Below, one piece after another: positions 34,168-47,300 of a DNA stretch of 64,000 nt. The notes below the pieces were generated by a model. It made no database searches, had not been told where the DNA came from, and saw nothing but the letters and a program-made list of their open reading frames with translations. Source of the stretch: Heloderma charlesbogerti. Taxonomy: Eukaryota; Chordata; Lepidosauria; Squamata; Helodermatidae. How positions within the stretch are numbered: position 1 is the stretch's first letter; every line of letters starts with the position of its first letter. The position numbers and the translations under genes were made by a program. The stretch is from assembly GCA_026122225.1 (NCBI GenBank), contig JANEZZ010002355.1:1116001-1180000 (forward strand). The letters are read 5' to 3'.

Positions 34168-34540
34168 TGGGGTGTAGAACCTCAGGCCCATGGGCCAAAT
34201 GTGGCCTGGCTGTGGTCCCAATCTGGTCCTTCAGGATTCCGCAGAGGGCCACACCCTTTATCCTGGCCACATCCCCTTTTCCCCGACCGCTGATCATGTG
34301 GTTGTCTCCCAGCTTTGGGGCTGTTTCTTTCCCCATTCTAAAAGGTTGAAATGCCTCTTCCAAGGCTGTGTTAACTGGCAGTAAGAGGTTTAAGCTTGTG
34401 TTTTTGGTATTTCTGGTATTTTTTACCCTGGTCCTTTTTGCTTTTGGCCTCACCTACCACTGGAATGTGGCCCTCCCCCCAGAGCTTCTCTGAAATTGCT
34501 TTTGGCCCTCAGGCTGAGAGAGGTTCAGCGCTGCTGCTAT
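34168..34540 (+). mobile_element. Dispersed repeat family B
   Basis: GAACCTCAGGCCCATGGGCC at the start, AAATGCCTCTTCCAAGGC in the middle and TTTGGCCCTCAGGCTGAGAG near the end. Confidence 0.6.
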
Positions 34541-35179
34541 ATATTAATCATCAGCTATGAGGTTGAGGTTTATTTGAGGTTTACCTCATGGTAGGTAAAC
34601 CTCAAATAAGGAGCTCCTCCATGCCAGTTTCCCGGCTGCCAGATCAGTCTGCACCACTTTCCTCTTAAGAATACCCAGAGAGACAATTATGTCCATGTGA
34701 ATGTAAACCACTAGATGTTATGTACTGCTGTCATCTCAGCAATGACCTTGTTTTTATAATAATGGTAGGTACTTTGTCAAAATCTTCTTATCCTAATGAG
34801 CTGTGTAGCACGAGGGCAGTAAGGTCGAGACTGTATCCCCTAATAAGACAAACAGCAGAGATATTTGTGTACTCAGCATCAATACAAAACGCAACACTGC
34901 ACACCTGTTCTCTGACAGCCATAAAGAACATTTGCCAAATGACAGCATGCTCAACCAGGCTTGCCCAAAAGTGATTACACCAGTGCAACAACCAGAAACA
35001 AAGGAATTGTTATAGAATATAAACATCAGTTTCCTACTAATGCAAAGCAGATGAGGCTGCACCTTTCTGGGAGGAGAGAAGGGAAATTAAGACAGCAGTC
35101 CTACACATTTATACATTACATTACAGATTTCCATCACACTTTGTGTGCATGTTTCACTCTCCCAAAATATTAAGTCCTA

Positions 35180-35470
35180 TTGAGTTGGATCCAGATTTAG
35201 TCATACTTACAGTAGACCCATTAAAATCAGTGGGAATGACTGTATGTTACTCCTGGCTAACTTAATCCCATTGGTGTCAAGGAGTCTACACATGACGTAT
35301 GACTAACAGTACAATCCTATACATGTCTACTCAGATGCAAGTCCCATTGAGTTCAATAGGGTGCACTCTCAGGTAAGGGAGTATAGTATTGCAGCCTGTC
35401 TGGATCCTGCCCATTCAGTTCAGTGAGGCTTACATGGTGTAAGGTGAGGCTTACACACAGGATCATGCAT
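35180..35470. repeat. Dispersed repeat with AAGTCCCATTGAGTTCAATA motif
   Basis: Several partial, alternating copies of a motif common in squamate DNA: CAGTGGGAATGACTGTATGT, CTACTCAGATGCAAGTCCCA and TTGAGTTCAATAGGGTGCAC. Related single copies occur near 3545, 19415, 23760, 36860 and 43930. Confidence 0.5.
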
Positions 35471-36298
35471 TAAAGGGCAAAAAAGAAAACACTCCTCAGT
35501 GCCTGATAGCCTGTGCTTTACAAATGTTGCTACAGAACTAATTTTACAAGGCCAAAGGCAGCTGCACTGCTACACCAGTTGAATAATTGTTTCATCTGCT
35601 TCAACAAAGTAAGTGTTTTTTAATGTATGCTTTTGGTCGAGTAGTATTATTTCTGTGATACATCAAGACACAAACTTAAAAACAAACTGTAGTGTCGTAG
35701 TGAGGCGCAACCAGCCTAAAATGGCAAGGGATATCTAAGGGTCCCCTCCCCGTCCCACCCCCCAATTTTTCATCATTAAATATATGATATTAGTCGCTCA
35801 GGGCATATGAAGCTCTGTGATACTGCTGTGTAGTTCCTGTCACTTCCCAGAGGATTGTGAAGGTTTCTTCATCAGAACCTCCACAAGACTGACCTCTGCT
35901 GGAAAGAACTCTTGTTGCTATAAGGATGATCATGAATCAGAACCCCATAAAATAAACCATAATGATCTGAACTCACCAAGACGGAGATGAAAAGGCACCG
36001 CTTTTAGCCCCACTGTGCACGTTCAAAGCCAAAGCTCTTTGCATATTCTGGTGTCGGCAAACTGGTGTTATATGAGAAGTTACCGAATAAAGACAGTCAC
36101 AGGCCAGCAACTGTTCCTCGTGTTAATTGATTAGTTTTGCCAGGTGATGGCTCCTGCTTACGCCATTTTCTTTATGCATCAGCATTGTGACTAACCAGCT
36201 GATTAGCTTCGTAATAGATCATGATGACATTTGCCACCAGGATCTCCAAAGCTGCCAGGACAGCACTAAGCACACCTGGAAACAAAACAAACAATACA

Positions 36299-36301
<3 letters not shown>

Positions 36302-36329
<28 letters not shown>
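36302..36329. repeat. (CA)n microsatellite
   Basis: About fourteen CA dinucleotides. Confidence 0.95.
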
Positions 36330-37198
36330 GCAGGCAGAGAAGTGGCTGCCCGAATGTTGCTTTTCGCCATATTGGGTGTTTTTAGAAGCGAAACCAGCTT
36401 CCCATGGTACCAATCGGGGGATTATGTGGTGGAACATCTGCCACATCCAAAGTGGCAGGTGGGGCAGCGGTAGGTGGGGGTGGCTATTTCTATATATATT
36501 TTTAACCTTTAGTTTATTTTCTTCCCCCCACCTCCCATTGATCACAGTGGGAAAGAATTATCTACAGCAGCTCCAGGCTGGCTTCATTTTAGGGCATGTC
36601 AAGGGAATGAGAAGCCAACCCACAACCTCCCTAGACACCCCTAGAACACCCCACTTCATCCTCCACCACTGCTGGAATGCCACTAGCTGGACCACAACAG
36701 TGGCAGATCCTTCCACCGCCATACTAAGGTGGCCTCTGGTGGCAGACATGTCTTCCTACCAGCAGACCTCCCTCTCCACCAGCAGAGCAGCACTTCTCCC
36801 ACGTCCAGTGTCTTCTCAGGTGATCTTCTGAGGAGCATAGGATTGCTCTCTTAAGGATGCAATCCCATTGAGCTCAATCGTACTTCCGCCTGAGTAGATG
36901 GATACAGGATCACTGTAAATCTGTTAGCCCTGTTCGTGCAATGCTGTGGGCTTTTTAATGTGACTGCAGATTTGAGACTCGTTGCATGATCTGTATAATC
37001 ATGGCTAAACCATGACCCAATGCCCAACAGAGGTAGAAATGTGTCCCCATCTCCTATAGTGACCCTGCTTACACATAACAGCAATTTGTGGGTTGTTCTG
37101 CTTGCAATTGACAGTCCAGGAACACCTACCTGGGTTGTTATGTCCAAACCTGGAAACTTTGGCTTGTTTAGTGGTTAAACAACCCAAAGTTAAGCCAA

Positions 37199-38322
37199 CC
37201 TCAACTTCAGCAAAGCTTTCGACAAAGTGCCCCATGCTATCCTGATGAGCAAATAAGCTCAAAGTGGGCTAGATGAAACAACGATCCTGTGGATCCACAG
37301 TTGGCTACAGAATCAGACTCAAAGAGTGCTTCTCAATGGGATCTTCTCAAACTGGGGAGAGGTAACGAGTGGGGTACTACAAGGCTCAGTCCTGGGCCCG
37401 GTGCTCTTCAACATTTTTATTAATGACTTGGAGGAGGAGGTGCAGGGAATGCTGATCAGATTTGCAGATGACACAACATTGGGCGGGATAGCTAATACCT
37501 TGGAAGACAGAAACAAAATTCAAAGTGATCTGGATAGACTGGAGTGCTGGGCAGAAAACAACAGAATGACATTTAATAGGGATAAATGCCAAGTTCTGCA
37601 CCTAGGAAAAAGAAACCAAATGCACAGTTACAAGATGGGGGATACGTGGCTCAACAACACTACAAGCGAGAAGGATCTTGGAATTGTTGTCGATCACAAG
37701 CTGAATATGAGCCAACAATGTGATGTGGCTGCAAAAAAGGCAAATGCTATTTTGGGCTGCATTAATAGAAGCTTCTAAATCCTGGGAAGTACTAGTTCCC
37801 CTCTACTCAGCTCTGCTTAGGCCTCATCTGGAGTACTGTGTCCAGTTCTGGGCACTGTACTTTAAGAAGGATGCGGACAAGCTAGAGAGGGTTCAGAGGA
37901 GGGCAACAAAGATGATCAGGGGACTGGAAACAAAGCCCTATGAAGAGAGACTGAAAGAACTGGGCATGTTGAGCCTTGAGAAGAGAAGACTGAGGGGAGA
38001 TATGATAGTGCTGTTCAAGTACTTGAGAGGTTGTCACAGGATCTCTTCTCGATCATCCCAGAATGCAGGACACGGAATCATGGGCTCAAGTTACAGGAAG
38101 CCAGATTCTGCCTGAACATCAGGAAAAGCTTCCTGACTGTTAGAGCAATATGACAATGGAACCCATTACCTAGGGAGGTAGTGGGCTCTCCCACACTGGA
38201 GGCATTCAAGATGAGGCTGGACAGCCATCTGTCAGGGATGCTCTGACTTGGATTCCTGCATTGAGCAAGGGGTTGGACTCAATGGTCTTGTAGGCCCCTT
38301 CCAACCCAACTATTCTATGATT
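37199..38322 (+). mobile_element. CR1 LINE 3' end (about 1.1 kb)
   Basis: Encodes the palm-to-thumb part of a CR1 reverse transcriptase: SGVLQGSVLGPVLFNIFIND and then LIRFADDTT, with the FADD catalytic motif. DKCQVLHLGKRNQ follows, and after one frameshift [12 protein letters not shown] and [20 protein letters not shown]. It ends with the CR1 terminus TTCTATGATT. 5'-truncated, with at least one frameshift near 37780. Confidence 0.93.
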
Positions 38323-38405
38323 AACTACAAACTATTGGTCGTTCCACTTGCTCACTGCTGCTTGGCCCTGACAACCTATGTTTCGAACAACCCATGGGTT
38401 GTCAT

Positions 38406-39365
38406 AGGGATGTGCGCCACTTCAGTCTGAATAACAAGGCGAAGCGGGCTGATTCAGAGGTGCTTCGCCTTGCTACAAAGCAGATCAGAGCAGCACTGAG
38501 GCACCCCGAACCAAAGCGGATCATCTATGAGGCGCCTCGTTCTGTCTTGTATACTCGGAGCTCTTCTTATGCCTTCTGAGCAGTCCAAACAGGTTACTCC
38601 AAAATGTATCAACTTCTGAAAGATCATACGGAGGGGAAAAAGGAGGAGGGGGGAAGGGGAGAGGAGGTGGGGACACCAAATGTATCAGTTTGAGAGAGAT
38701 CCAGCCACCAGGAGGGGCAGAAGATGAGGAAGGAGGGGGGAAGGGGAGAGGAGGCGGAGGAGCGGGGAGTGAGCTTTGCTGTGAATCTGCCTCATTTGCT
38801 CATGGTGAGAGAGGTGGTGTTGCTGGAGAGAAGGCTAGAAGCTAGAGCAGTGGTCTCCAAAATGGGGAGCATGCTCCCGAGGGGGGTTGCAAGACGATCC
38901 ATTGAAGTGTGCGACCTGCCTGATAATTAAGCAGCCTCCTGCTGCCCTGACAAGCTGCCACTGGGTGCAATGATAGTGGTGGTGGAGGCAGTGCCAGCAG
39001 CAGGATGGGATGGGAGCTGAGAGGGAAGCTCCATGGCATTTCTCTCTCCACTCCAGTCCTACCCTGCCTCTGCCGTGTCCACCAAAAGCAACCGCACCAG
39101 TCTCTGCCTGGCATGGCAGAGGAAGCCTTAACCCTTCTGCTTTGGCAGAACGAAGCCAAGAAGAAAGCACGTGCTATGACTGCTATGTTAGTGTCTCCCC
39201 ACCCCAACCTTCTGTAATAGGTTTACCTATCATTCTTGTTGTTTATTCATTTAAAAATCCAGGAAATTTCACTGCAGTTGTTTATCTTCCCCCCTCTCTC
39301 TCTCACACACACACTTTTTCAATTCTCTCTCAACCATTACTTTGCCCTTACTTTGATTCTGTCTA

Positions 39366-39432
<67 letters not shown>

Positions 39433-40622
39433 TGTGTTTCCCTTCCTTGTTCTTGGCTCCCCTCCACCTCCCCTTCTAAATTCCTGTACTCCTTCCCTTC
39501 CCATTTTTTGATCTCTTTTCCCTAAAAGAAAAAACCAACCCCCCAAACCCCTTTCTCTTGTTAAGATCATAGTTAGCCCCCCCCCCGCTTGTAGTTTAGT
39601 GTTTGCTTTTCTTTTGCTCATGTGTGTGCGTGCTTGTGCTGTGTGGACAAGCAAACAGTGTGTGTCGAGTACACACAGTCCACATTTCTAAAAACAGTGG
39701 GCAAAGGACTTTAACAGCTATTATTTAAATAATATCATACTACACTGTTTTGCAAAGCAAGCAAGCCCAATATGAGGCATCTTCGGGGTCTTGGTAGGGG
39801 CAGAGGTGGGTGAGGTGCTGCTGTGCCCTCCTGGCAGGGTTGCCGTGTTGCTTCCTGCCTCTGCCAGTCCAGCAGACGACGATCGTTGCTCTTTGTTCAA
39901 GTCAATGTGCCCACCTGGCAGGGCTGCTGTCTTTGATTGCTTCCTGCCTACCAGCCAGTGTTTTCCCAGGCAATTCAGCCAAAGAGACCCTGAGGTTATT
40001 GACTGTGAATAGGAATCGACTGATTCTGAATAGGAAGTACCAGGGGAAAGGGATTATTTGCACTTCAAAGAAACCAACAGCAGAGTTTAGGGATAGTGAC
40101 CACCTCACCACTTCAACACCTAACTTTATTATCTCTTCCTTTATGAAGTTTGGTTTGAGTTTCTGAGAAAAGCAAATTTCACCTGCGCCTTGCACAAAAA
40201 CTAGTGGGCCAAACTGTCTGAGATTTGGCAGGGGGAATGCCCTCCAGGGGCACGTACATTCCCCAGTGTTCATGCACTTCTGTGCAAGCAGTAAAAAGTT
40301 GTAGCTCTTTGTTTCGAGAGATTTCCTTGAAAAAATCAAATTTCACCTGCGCCTAGCACAAAAACTACTGGTCCAAATTGCCTGAAATTTAGCAGGTGGA
40401 CACCCCACCTGGGGGGCTGAGAGTTCCCCAAATTTCATGTATCTTGAAAACTGAAAAAGTTATGGCCATTTGTGTTTTCCCATGCAAATCAATGGGAAAA
40501 TGCCAAAAACGAGTGATTCAGATGTCCAAATGGGGTCCGAATCAGCCCGAAGTGAAGCGGGGTTGTGTCGGAATGTCCGAAGCGGCATCCGAAGCAAAGC
40601 AGGGGGTCCATGCACAGCCCTA
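38406..40622. mobile_element. Large non-autonomous hAT-like element
   Basis: Ends AGGGATGTGC and GCACAGCCCTA are inverse. The 8-base flanks GTTGTCAT (38398-38405) and GTTATCAT (40623-40630) agree at seven positions. Terminal regions are rich in GAAGCG/GCTTCGG-type sequence. The interior holds purine-rich repeats, a TA microsatellite, and two related blocks (40155-40260, 40335-40440) sharing TTTCACCTGCGCC and CACAAAAACTA. No transposase is seen. Confidence 0.75.
39368..39426. repeat. (TA)n microsatellite
   Basis: About 59 bases of uninterrupted AT/TA, the longest simple repeat in the window. Confidence 0.97.
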
Positions 40623-41639
40623 GTTATCATTACATTCAAACTGGGTCAATAAGTTGAGATACAAAGTTGTCACCAGGGGGAATTTTCACTTTTGTGGTGG
40701 GTTGAAAAAACAAATAGTTGGGGGAGGGCACACTAGCCATGGGAACAGTGGAATATCTCCCTTGAAAAACAAAGGAGTGTTTGTATATAAGAAGTAGGGT
40801 TATCTATTCATTTTAGTTTTTCCTTCTATATAGAGTATAACATCCATCCATCCAAAATGTTGTTATCTGCTCCTCAGCCAACAAGTCTCCTGGAGTGACT
40901 TAAATGCAATCAGTAAAATAAGACCATCCCTGCCCACAGATGTACAGTCTAAAACGACATGACACAGAAAGAGAAAGTTATGGGAAGGGAAGAGAAAAAT
41001 GTCGGCAGGGCTGTTTCCCTGTTATCTCCCTCTGTACAGCCTGCTGGAATGTCTGCTGGTGATGACCTTCCAGGACAGGAATCTGTTTTTTGGTTTATTT
41101 TCATTTGTTTAAATTAGACAAAAATAACCAACAGACCTCGCTTTCAGTCTCAGAAATAAGGCACGTATACAGCTAAATAAACATGGTTAAGCATGGAGGG
41201 TACACACAGTAACCCTGCTCCTAAAGAACTTTGGAAGTAATGCCCAAGAGTTTAAAGGTAGGATAGGTGGAGTAGGAAGCTTCAGGTAACTAGGATGTAG
41301 GATGGCTGGACACAAGAGGGCAGCGTAGCTTGTGTGAGCGGAATACTCACCGTATTTCCAAGGAGGTGTAGAATTTGTCATGCAAGCTACACCTCCTGAA
41401 ATTCCCTCTTCTGCATAGCTATTAAAGGTGTGAGATCTCTGTCCTCTTTTGCATCTGACCACCCTATCAGGATGGGTCTTCTGTTACAGCAGGCAGAAAA
41501 TGACTGGTGGAATCATTGATCGGTCTCCACCAAGGTGTTACACTTGACTGTCATATAGCCATCCTCTAGGAAAAGAAAAAAGCAGAGTGATGCTTTGCTT
41601 CAGACAAGGTCTGAATCTCTCCAAAGCAGCCTGCTTCAA

Positions 41640-41800
41640 TTTGGGATTTGTCTGTAGCAAATACGACTGGGGAAGGCAATGGCAAACCACCCCGCTACAG
41701 TCTGCTATGAAAACGCCTGCGAAAGCGGCGTCCCCCTAGGAGTCAGCAATGACTCGGTGCTTGCACAGGAAGAACCTTTCCTTTCCTGTAGCAAATGCAC
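41640..41800 (+). mobile_element. SINE-like fragment
   Basis: GGGGAAGGCAATGGCAAACC, then ATGAAAACGCCTGCGAAAGC and GAGTCAGCAATGACTCGGTG, a block known from reptilian SINEs whose tails resemble Bov-B. The family name is uncertain. Confidence 0.55.
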
Positions 41801-42520
41801 ACACCATTTAGCCCAAATAATAAGTGAAGAAATACCTTCACCCTATGGCAGCTTCCTAGAAGGCAAACGTATTCAGCAGAATTACCTGTGTGCTCCCTTC
41901 CAGTAAATCAAGTTGGGATTTGCAGTAAGAAAACTGCAACATTTGGTATCGTGCCATGAGCTGTAGGTGGAACACTCTGAAGAAATTGCTTTGAGGAAAT
42001 TATCCAACGTGCAACTGGTTTCTCATTAAATTTATTTATAAAATTGCAACTAAAATATGCCTAGTTGGGCCTTCCACCTCCTTTACAACTCAGTCGTCAG
42101 GATATTTACCCAACAAGTTCAATGGGCAGACACATTTCCCACAAAGAGCGCTTAGGATGCAGACTTAAATGCATTATAGAGCTGCTGCTTTTAGCAGCAT
42201 ATTCATGCTTTGCCTTGTCTAGACAGCTACAACAAATGAGGTTTAGCAGGATATTCTCCCTCACTGCGGAATTATTTATTGCTTATATCTGCTTAGACAA
42301 TGTCTGTTATTGGGTGGGTTAAAAATAAAATATAAATGCCAGCTAAGATAAAAACAGATTTGAAGCAAAGACTTTAGAATCGTGTAGGTTTTATTGCCTG
42401 AAATGTTTTAGAGGTGCAGCAGATCAGAGTACATTTAAAATGTACATTTACAGTACACAATCTATTATGACAGCAGCGGCATTGCACGCGAATCACATTC
42501 CTTGTCTAACAAGCACAACC
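41801..42520. other. No gene recognised
   Basis: AT-rich sequence; nothing identifiable as coding or as a repeat boundary. Confidence 0.4.
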
Positions 42521-42523
42521 ATC

Positions 42524-42722
42524 CACACGCACTAGTGGTTACAGTATCTGACATGGAGCTGAGAAATCCAGGTTCAAATCCCTGCTCAACCATGGAGCTC
42601 TCTTGGTGACTTAGAACCTGCCACACTCTCTCAGCCTAACCTACTTAACAGGGTTGTGGTGAGAAAAAAACATGTTCACAGGCTCGAACTCTTTGAAGGA
42701 GGAGCAGAATAAAAATGTGACG
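42524..42722 (+). mobile_element. tRNA-derived SINE
   Basis: ACTAGTGGTTACAG resembles a tRNA A box and GGTTCAAATCCCTGCTC is a good B box, about 35 bases apart. The SINE body follows with CTCTCTCAGCCTAACCTACT and AACAGGGTTGTGGTGAG. It is not a functional tRNA, since no cloverleaf closes. Confidence 0.75.
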
Positions 42723-43465
42723 ACAGGAAATTATTATTATTACATGCCTTGCCAGACCTGTAACCATCAATCCATCATGTTAAGCACAGCAGTCTCAAAG
42801 GAAATTGGGGTTCAGTGTGGGAGAGGGAGGCATGGAAAAGAGGCACATTTGGTTGCACTGTTGGGTCCTCTGCAGCAAAGGCAGGAAATAGAAGGGAGGG
42901 ATCTGTAGCACCTGCAACAGAATAATTTCCAGTGTGTGGCCATCTTCTCTCCCAAGAATAATATCTGTACAAGCCTTCTATGCATGACAGATAATGCACA
43001 CTTATTCATGAAACAAAAATGGTACAAAATTATGAAGGTAAATATTCCTGAATATGATAAACAGTACAGATACTCACCTGTGCAAGCATGAGGCATAATG
43101 GGTTTTTTGTTCTGTTTTTTTGTTTTACTATGTGGACCACAGACCGAAAGACAGACCACAGTCGATCTGGCACTGCACAAGCAAAAGCGCACATTGAGTC
43201 CCTTTCTGAAATCAGGGTTCTCACTCAGGAATGTGGCTGAGAACACAAGCTTTTTGCCCAGTGTTGAAATCAGTAGTACAGACTTTGACTATCTGATCTA
43301 CAGCTAGCCAGGAGAACAAAATCCAGTGTTTCAAGTTCATTCAAGTATATACAACATTTTACACCCTTGAGAAGTTCAACAGTGCCTATATATGCAGTTA
43401 ACCCTTCTTTTAAGACAAACGCTTTTCCAAATCTTGAAATGACAACTGGAAGCAGTAATAAGGAC

Positions 43466-43862
43466 ACACTGAGCCAGTTAACACAATCATATCTCAGCTT
43501 AACAAGCTGACATATGAATGAGCATTTTGCCCATCCATGCAACTCCTTCTCTCTTCACATGAGCTGCAATTAAACCAGGAAGTTTCTAATTAGCCACGGT
43601 TTTACATTTCATCCAAACCGGAAAACGATGGTTACCAGCTTCATGACAAGCCAGGATCTGAAACCATGGTTTGAAGTTGGTTTAAGATTCTGGCTTGTTC
43701 TGAAACTGGAAACAATAGTTTCCTATTCTGGATGAAATTGAAAGCTGTGGCTAGATTTCCTGCTTTAATTGTGGCTCACATGAAAGATCTGCATACATGG
43801 GCAAAAGGCGCTCATATTTCAGTTTATTAAGCTGAGATAAGATCATCTGAACCAGCTCACTG
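43466..43862. mobile_element. Foldback MITE, ~190-base arms
   Basis: Left block CATATCTCAGCTTAACAAGC and right block TTATTAAGCTGAGATAAGAT pair, as do TGAGCTGCAATTAAACCAGG and CCTGCTTTAATTGTGGCTCA, and AGCTTCATGACAAGCCAGGA and TTCTGGCTTGTTCTGAAACT. Almost the whole 397 bases fold into one hairpin. It lies 360-760 bases past the DEPDC1B stop and could be in its 3' UTR. Confidence 0.8.
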
Positions 43863-44005
43863 TTAGCCAACCGTGACTTTTTTTAAAAAAAGAAAAACAC
43901 AAAGGGTATACCTACTGCAATCGGACTTATGTTAGTCATGACTAATTTGCCCCATTGATTTCAATGGCTCAACTCTAAGCATGACTAAGTCTGGATACAA
44001 TCCAA

Positions 44006-44095
44006 AAGATTTACAAAAATTTTATTTATTTATTTATTTATTTAATTAATTTCTATACCGCCCAATAGCCGAAGCTCTCTGAGTATCTAAAATAC
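44006..44095 (-). repeat. LINE/SINE tail after the DEPDC1B stop
   Basis: Reverse of GAGAGCTTCGGCTATTGGGC followed by an AATAAATAAA run. The same tail occurs at 50295-50345 and, diverged, near 23985. It provides AATAAA motifs on the DEPDC1B strand. Confidence 0.6.
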
Positions 44096-44225
44096 CGATA
44101 ATGGCTCAACATAGCAATTTGCTGCCCCAGTTTTTTCCCCGTTAAACATGTTTTCAGTAGTTAAAATTTCAGCTGTTTCAAATGCACAAATCAAATCATT
44201 ACTGAGATGCAGCTCATTCATAGTC

Positions 44226-44387
44226 CTACATCCGAAGGCTTCTTGTTCTTTGAAATGGCTGGAAAGGCTTTTTAAATGCCCACATCAACAGCATTGGTTT
44301 CTGTTTACTTTTTTCTGGAAACAGAACTGCTTCACTTTCAGGAGTAGGAAATCGCTCCTTATATACATCAGGATAGGATTTCTGAAA
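44226..44387 (-). CDS. DEPDC1B: DEPDC1B terminal coding exon with stop codon
   Basis: Fifty-three codons plus a TAG stop. The exon begins [20 protein letters not shown] and ends in a basic, aromatic tail [19 protein letters not shown], nearly the same as in mammals. The acceptor is TTTCTAG. No clear polyadenylation signal could be assigned: the first AATAAA-like run downstream lies in a repeat tail near 44021-44047. Confidence 0.95.
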   Translation of the reverse strand, partial: FQKSYPDVYKERFPTPESEAVLFPEKSKQKPMLLMWAFKKPFQPFQRTRSLRM

Positions 44388-47300
44388 CTAGAAAGGAAAC
44401 ACACCAAGATTAGTTATAGGATATATTTTGACAATTTAAAAGTCGCTTGTTAATTAAAGCAGAACATTTCCAGTCTCTAAAAAATATATCATTTATCTTA
44501 TATTTTGCCAGAAGTTATGGCACAGTAGCTGAAATCAGAACAAAATTATTATTTAAACAAAAGTAGTTTTGAAGTACTTACGTTATTCTTTATTTCTGTT
44601 ATTTCTACCAATACAGGTATATAAAATTTGCCAAGCAAACATGAAATGTTGGTAACACTACTGCACCATACCAAAGGAATCCCACATTTTCACTATCCCC
44701 AAGTTCAATAAATCAAAAATTGGTTGAATTTATGCCACAAACGATATTATTTAAAATAACAAATTTTAATACAATAAACTGGCATAACACTTCGGCTAGC
44801 TAAATCTATCGTTACAGGTGTAGAGCCTCTACCTAATAATAAAAATAGTCTATGTCAGTGCTTCTCAACACCTGTGATTTGGGACTTCCGTAGCCTTTTG
44901 TAAACTATGAGGGCCCTTTAAGTTAGCTATTATATCTAGAAACCCAGTAAATTTCTAGGAAGGAAAAATATTCCACTTTGAAATGTTAAAAAAACACCAT
45001 TAACTATGAACCACCACCTTTATGTGGAATATTTTTGTTGTATCAGAAGCATCTACAACAGGAATAGGCAACGTCGTGCCTGTGGGCACCAATGTGCCCC
45101 TGGACACTTTTCTTGGTGACTGCCAAGAGACCCTGCCCCTCTCGGTATTTTTTATTTTGTAAATTAACTCATTTTCTTACCAGCAGCTGGAATTGCTGTG
45201 AATTCTACTGATGAAGAAAACTGTGGGTTCAAAGGAGTTGTTTCACATGTTGGGGCTCATACCCCACCTCTGCCTTCTATTCAGTCTTTTGGGCACGTTA
45301 CTTGTCCCTTGCCATACTTCCCATGGCAATCATTTTGTGGTGGGCCCAAGACAGTAGTTCAAATTGCCAGATGTTCCTAGGGGCCCAAAAAGACTGCCTA
45401 CTACTGGTGTACTCTGCTACTGCCAGGAAAGAACATCCTGACTATGCTCCGGTTCTGCCCCAAGCAGCTGGAAGAGAAGCTACCACTGAGAAAGATGGTT
45501 CCTAAGAAAGGGCAAAGCTGAGCTAATTGCCATGATTTCTAGGGAGCTCAGCTAAATATACATCTGGGATCTATGTTACGTAAAATAAAGACTTGTTTAT
45601 AATTCACCCACAGCTTTCGTGAGCTTGATTGGTGTTAGCATGTAGCCCACTTCAGTATCCATGGACAATGAACATGGGAGAAGGAAGCTTTAGCCCCAAT
45701 CTACATACATTTATTAGAACATCTGTAGAGGGCCCCTGGACTTACAGCTCTGTGTGTGGGGTGTGTGTGTGTGTGTGTGTGTCTAAACACAATCGGGAAC
45801 GCTGTAAAAACAGGGCTCCAGAATAACTCTAATGAGATTGGGGGTGAAGCTGGTCACCCCCACTGCTTTGTACATGCATGTAAATACATTTGTAAACACT
45901 CTGTAGCATTCATTCCTATGGAAATATTTACATATGCAGTATGTTTATTCTCTCAGTCACAGTGTAGCAAAATCCCAGTGCTACAAATATCTGTAGATGT
46001 ATAGTCCCATGAACATGTCTGATGAGTTTGCAAGATCAGAATCAACAAAAAGTACATTTAAAGGAGACAGAGGGGGAACATAAAAGAATATAAGATCAGA
46101 AGACCATCATCCACCTTATCCTACAATAGGTATGTATTTAGAGACATCAAAAAAAATGACAAAGCCTTCATTAGGCTCAAAAGAAAATTTCCTTTACCCG
46201 TTTCAACTTTTTTTTCTTCTCTTTGGTAGACATTTCCATATTCATTGCAATTTCTTCTAGCAGACCTGCCAGTGGCTCTTGACAGCCATTTGTTCTTTGG
46301 TGTTCGAACTCATCAGTGCTGATTTTATAACAAAATGATGGAGCAGGCAAACTTGCATCAGTATCAGCTCCTGGATATTTTATCTGCATTAAACACATGG
46401 GAGGTATGCTGAGAAGAAGCTCAGATATTTGTATTCCACAAAATGTGTTATGCATGCATTTCTCCATGGATATATGAACTGAGAACAGGAGATCCATGCC
46501 ACCATCATCTAAAGCAAAGCTGACAGTTACAGGACTTCTTGGTGGTAGCCTTTCCTTGTGCAATTCCCTCCTGCAAGGGATATGCCAGATGTGCTGTTTT
46601 GAGCACTTGTAACAGGGGTAGAGAACTCCCAAGCCCAACGGGCCTAATCCAGCCAGCAAAGCCAACTTGGCCAGTAGCACAAAGAAAAGCTTTCCAGCAC
46701 CACCGGAGTCTTCCTTTGTGCACTTCTCGCCACCTCGGATGGGATGTGCTGAGAGAGGAGCTCCGTGCCTCTCAGCTGAGTCTGTTTGTGCACCACTTGC
46801 TGTCCCCATCAGGAAGATGAGTGGCAAGAGAAGCCGGGGACTTGGCTAGTGCTGGGAGGAGCAATTGCTCCTCCCAGCTCAGACATGTCCCTTTCTCCAT
46901 GCTGAGAGAGCACAGAATTCTGTGCCTCTCTTTAACACAGAGGAAGTGAAAATGGGCAGAGGGCAGATTGACATTAGTCAGTAGGGCCACATCTACTGAC
47001 ACCATTCTGCTCCCACAACCCCAAAGATTAGTTCTGCACCAATTATTTATAAGGAGGGCTGTGAAATATTTTTATTTTGCTGGGCCTCTGGGTTACAGGG
47101 AACTAAACTCATTTTAGATATCGCCTCCTCTTTTTGTGATTTATTTCATCGGTTTTAATTTTAAAGTAGGACTTTTTATCTTTTACTTTTGGAATTATTG
47201 TTGGAAGCCACTTTAGGGACATCACTGAGAAGTGGAATATGAAAGTAGAAATTATAAACCCCCCAAAATTGCATGAGACAGCCATCATGCCAGAATTTGC

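Noticed and set aside
36187..36831. 214-codon plus-strand ORF
   Set aside because: It runs through a CA microsatellite (a TH/HT run in the protein) and repeat-like sequence. No domain and no splice context.
42524..42600. Possible tRNA gene (good B box)
   Set aside because: No acceptor stem or cloverleaf closes, and the sequence continues into a SINE body and tail.
46384..46827. Open frame extending the DEPDC1B exon at 46198-46383 by about 148 codons upstream
   Set aside because: The family match starts exactly at the TAATGCAG acceptor. The upstream residues resemble nothing known, and the preceding exon joins in phase at that site, so the extension is intron read-through.
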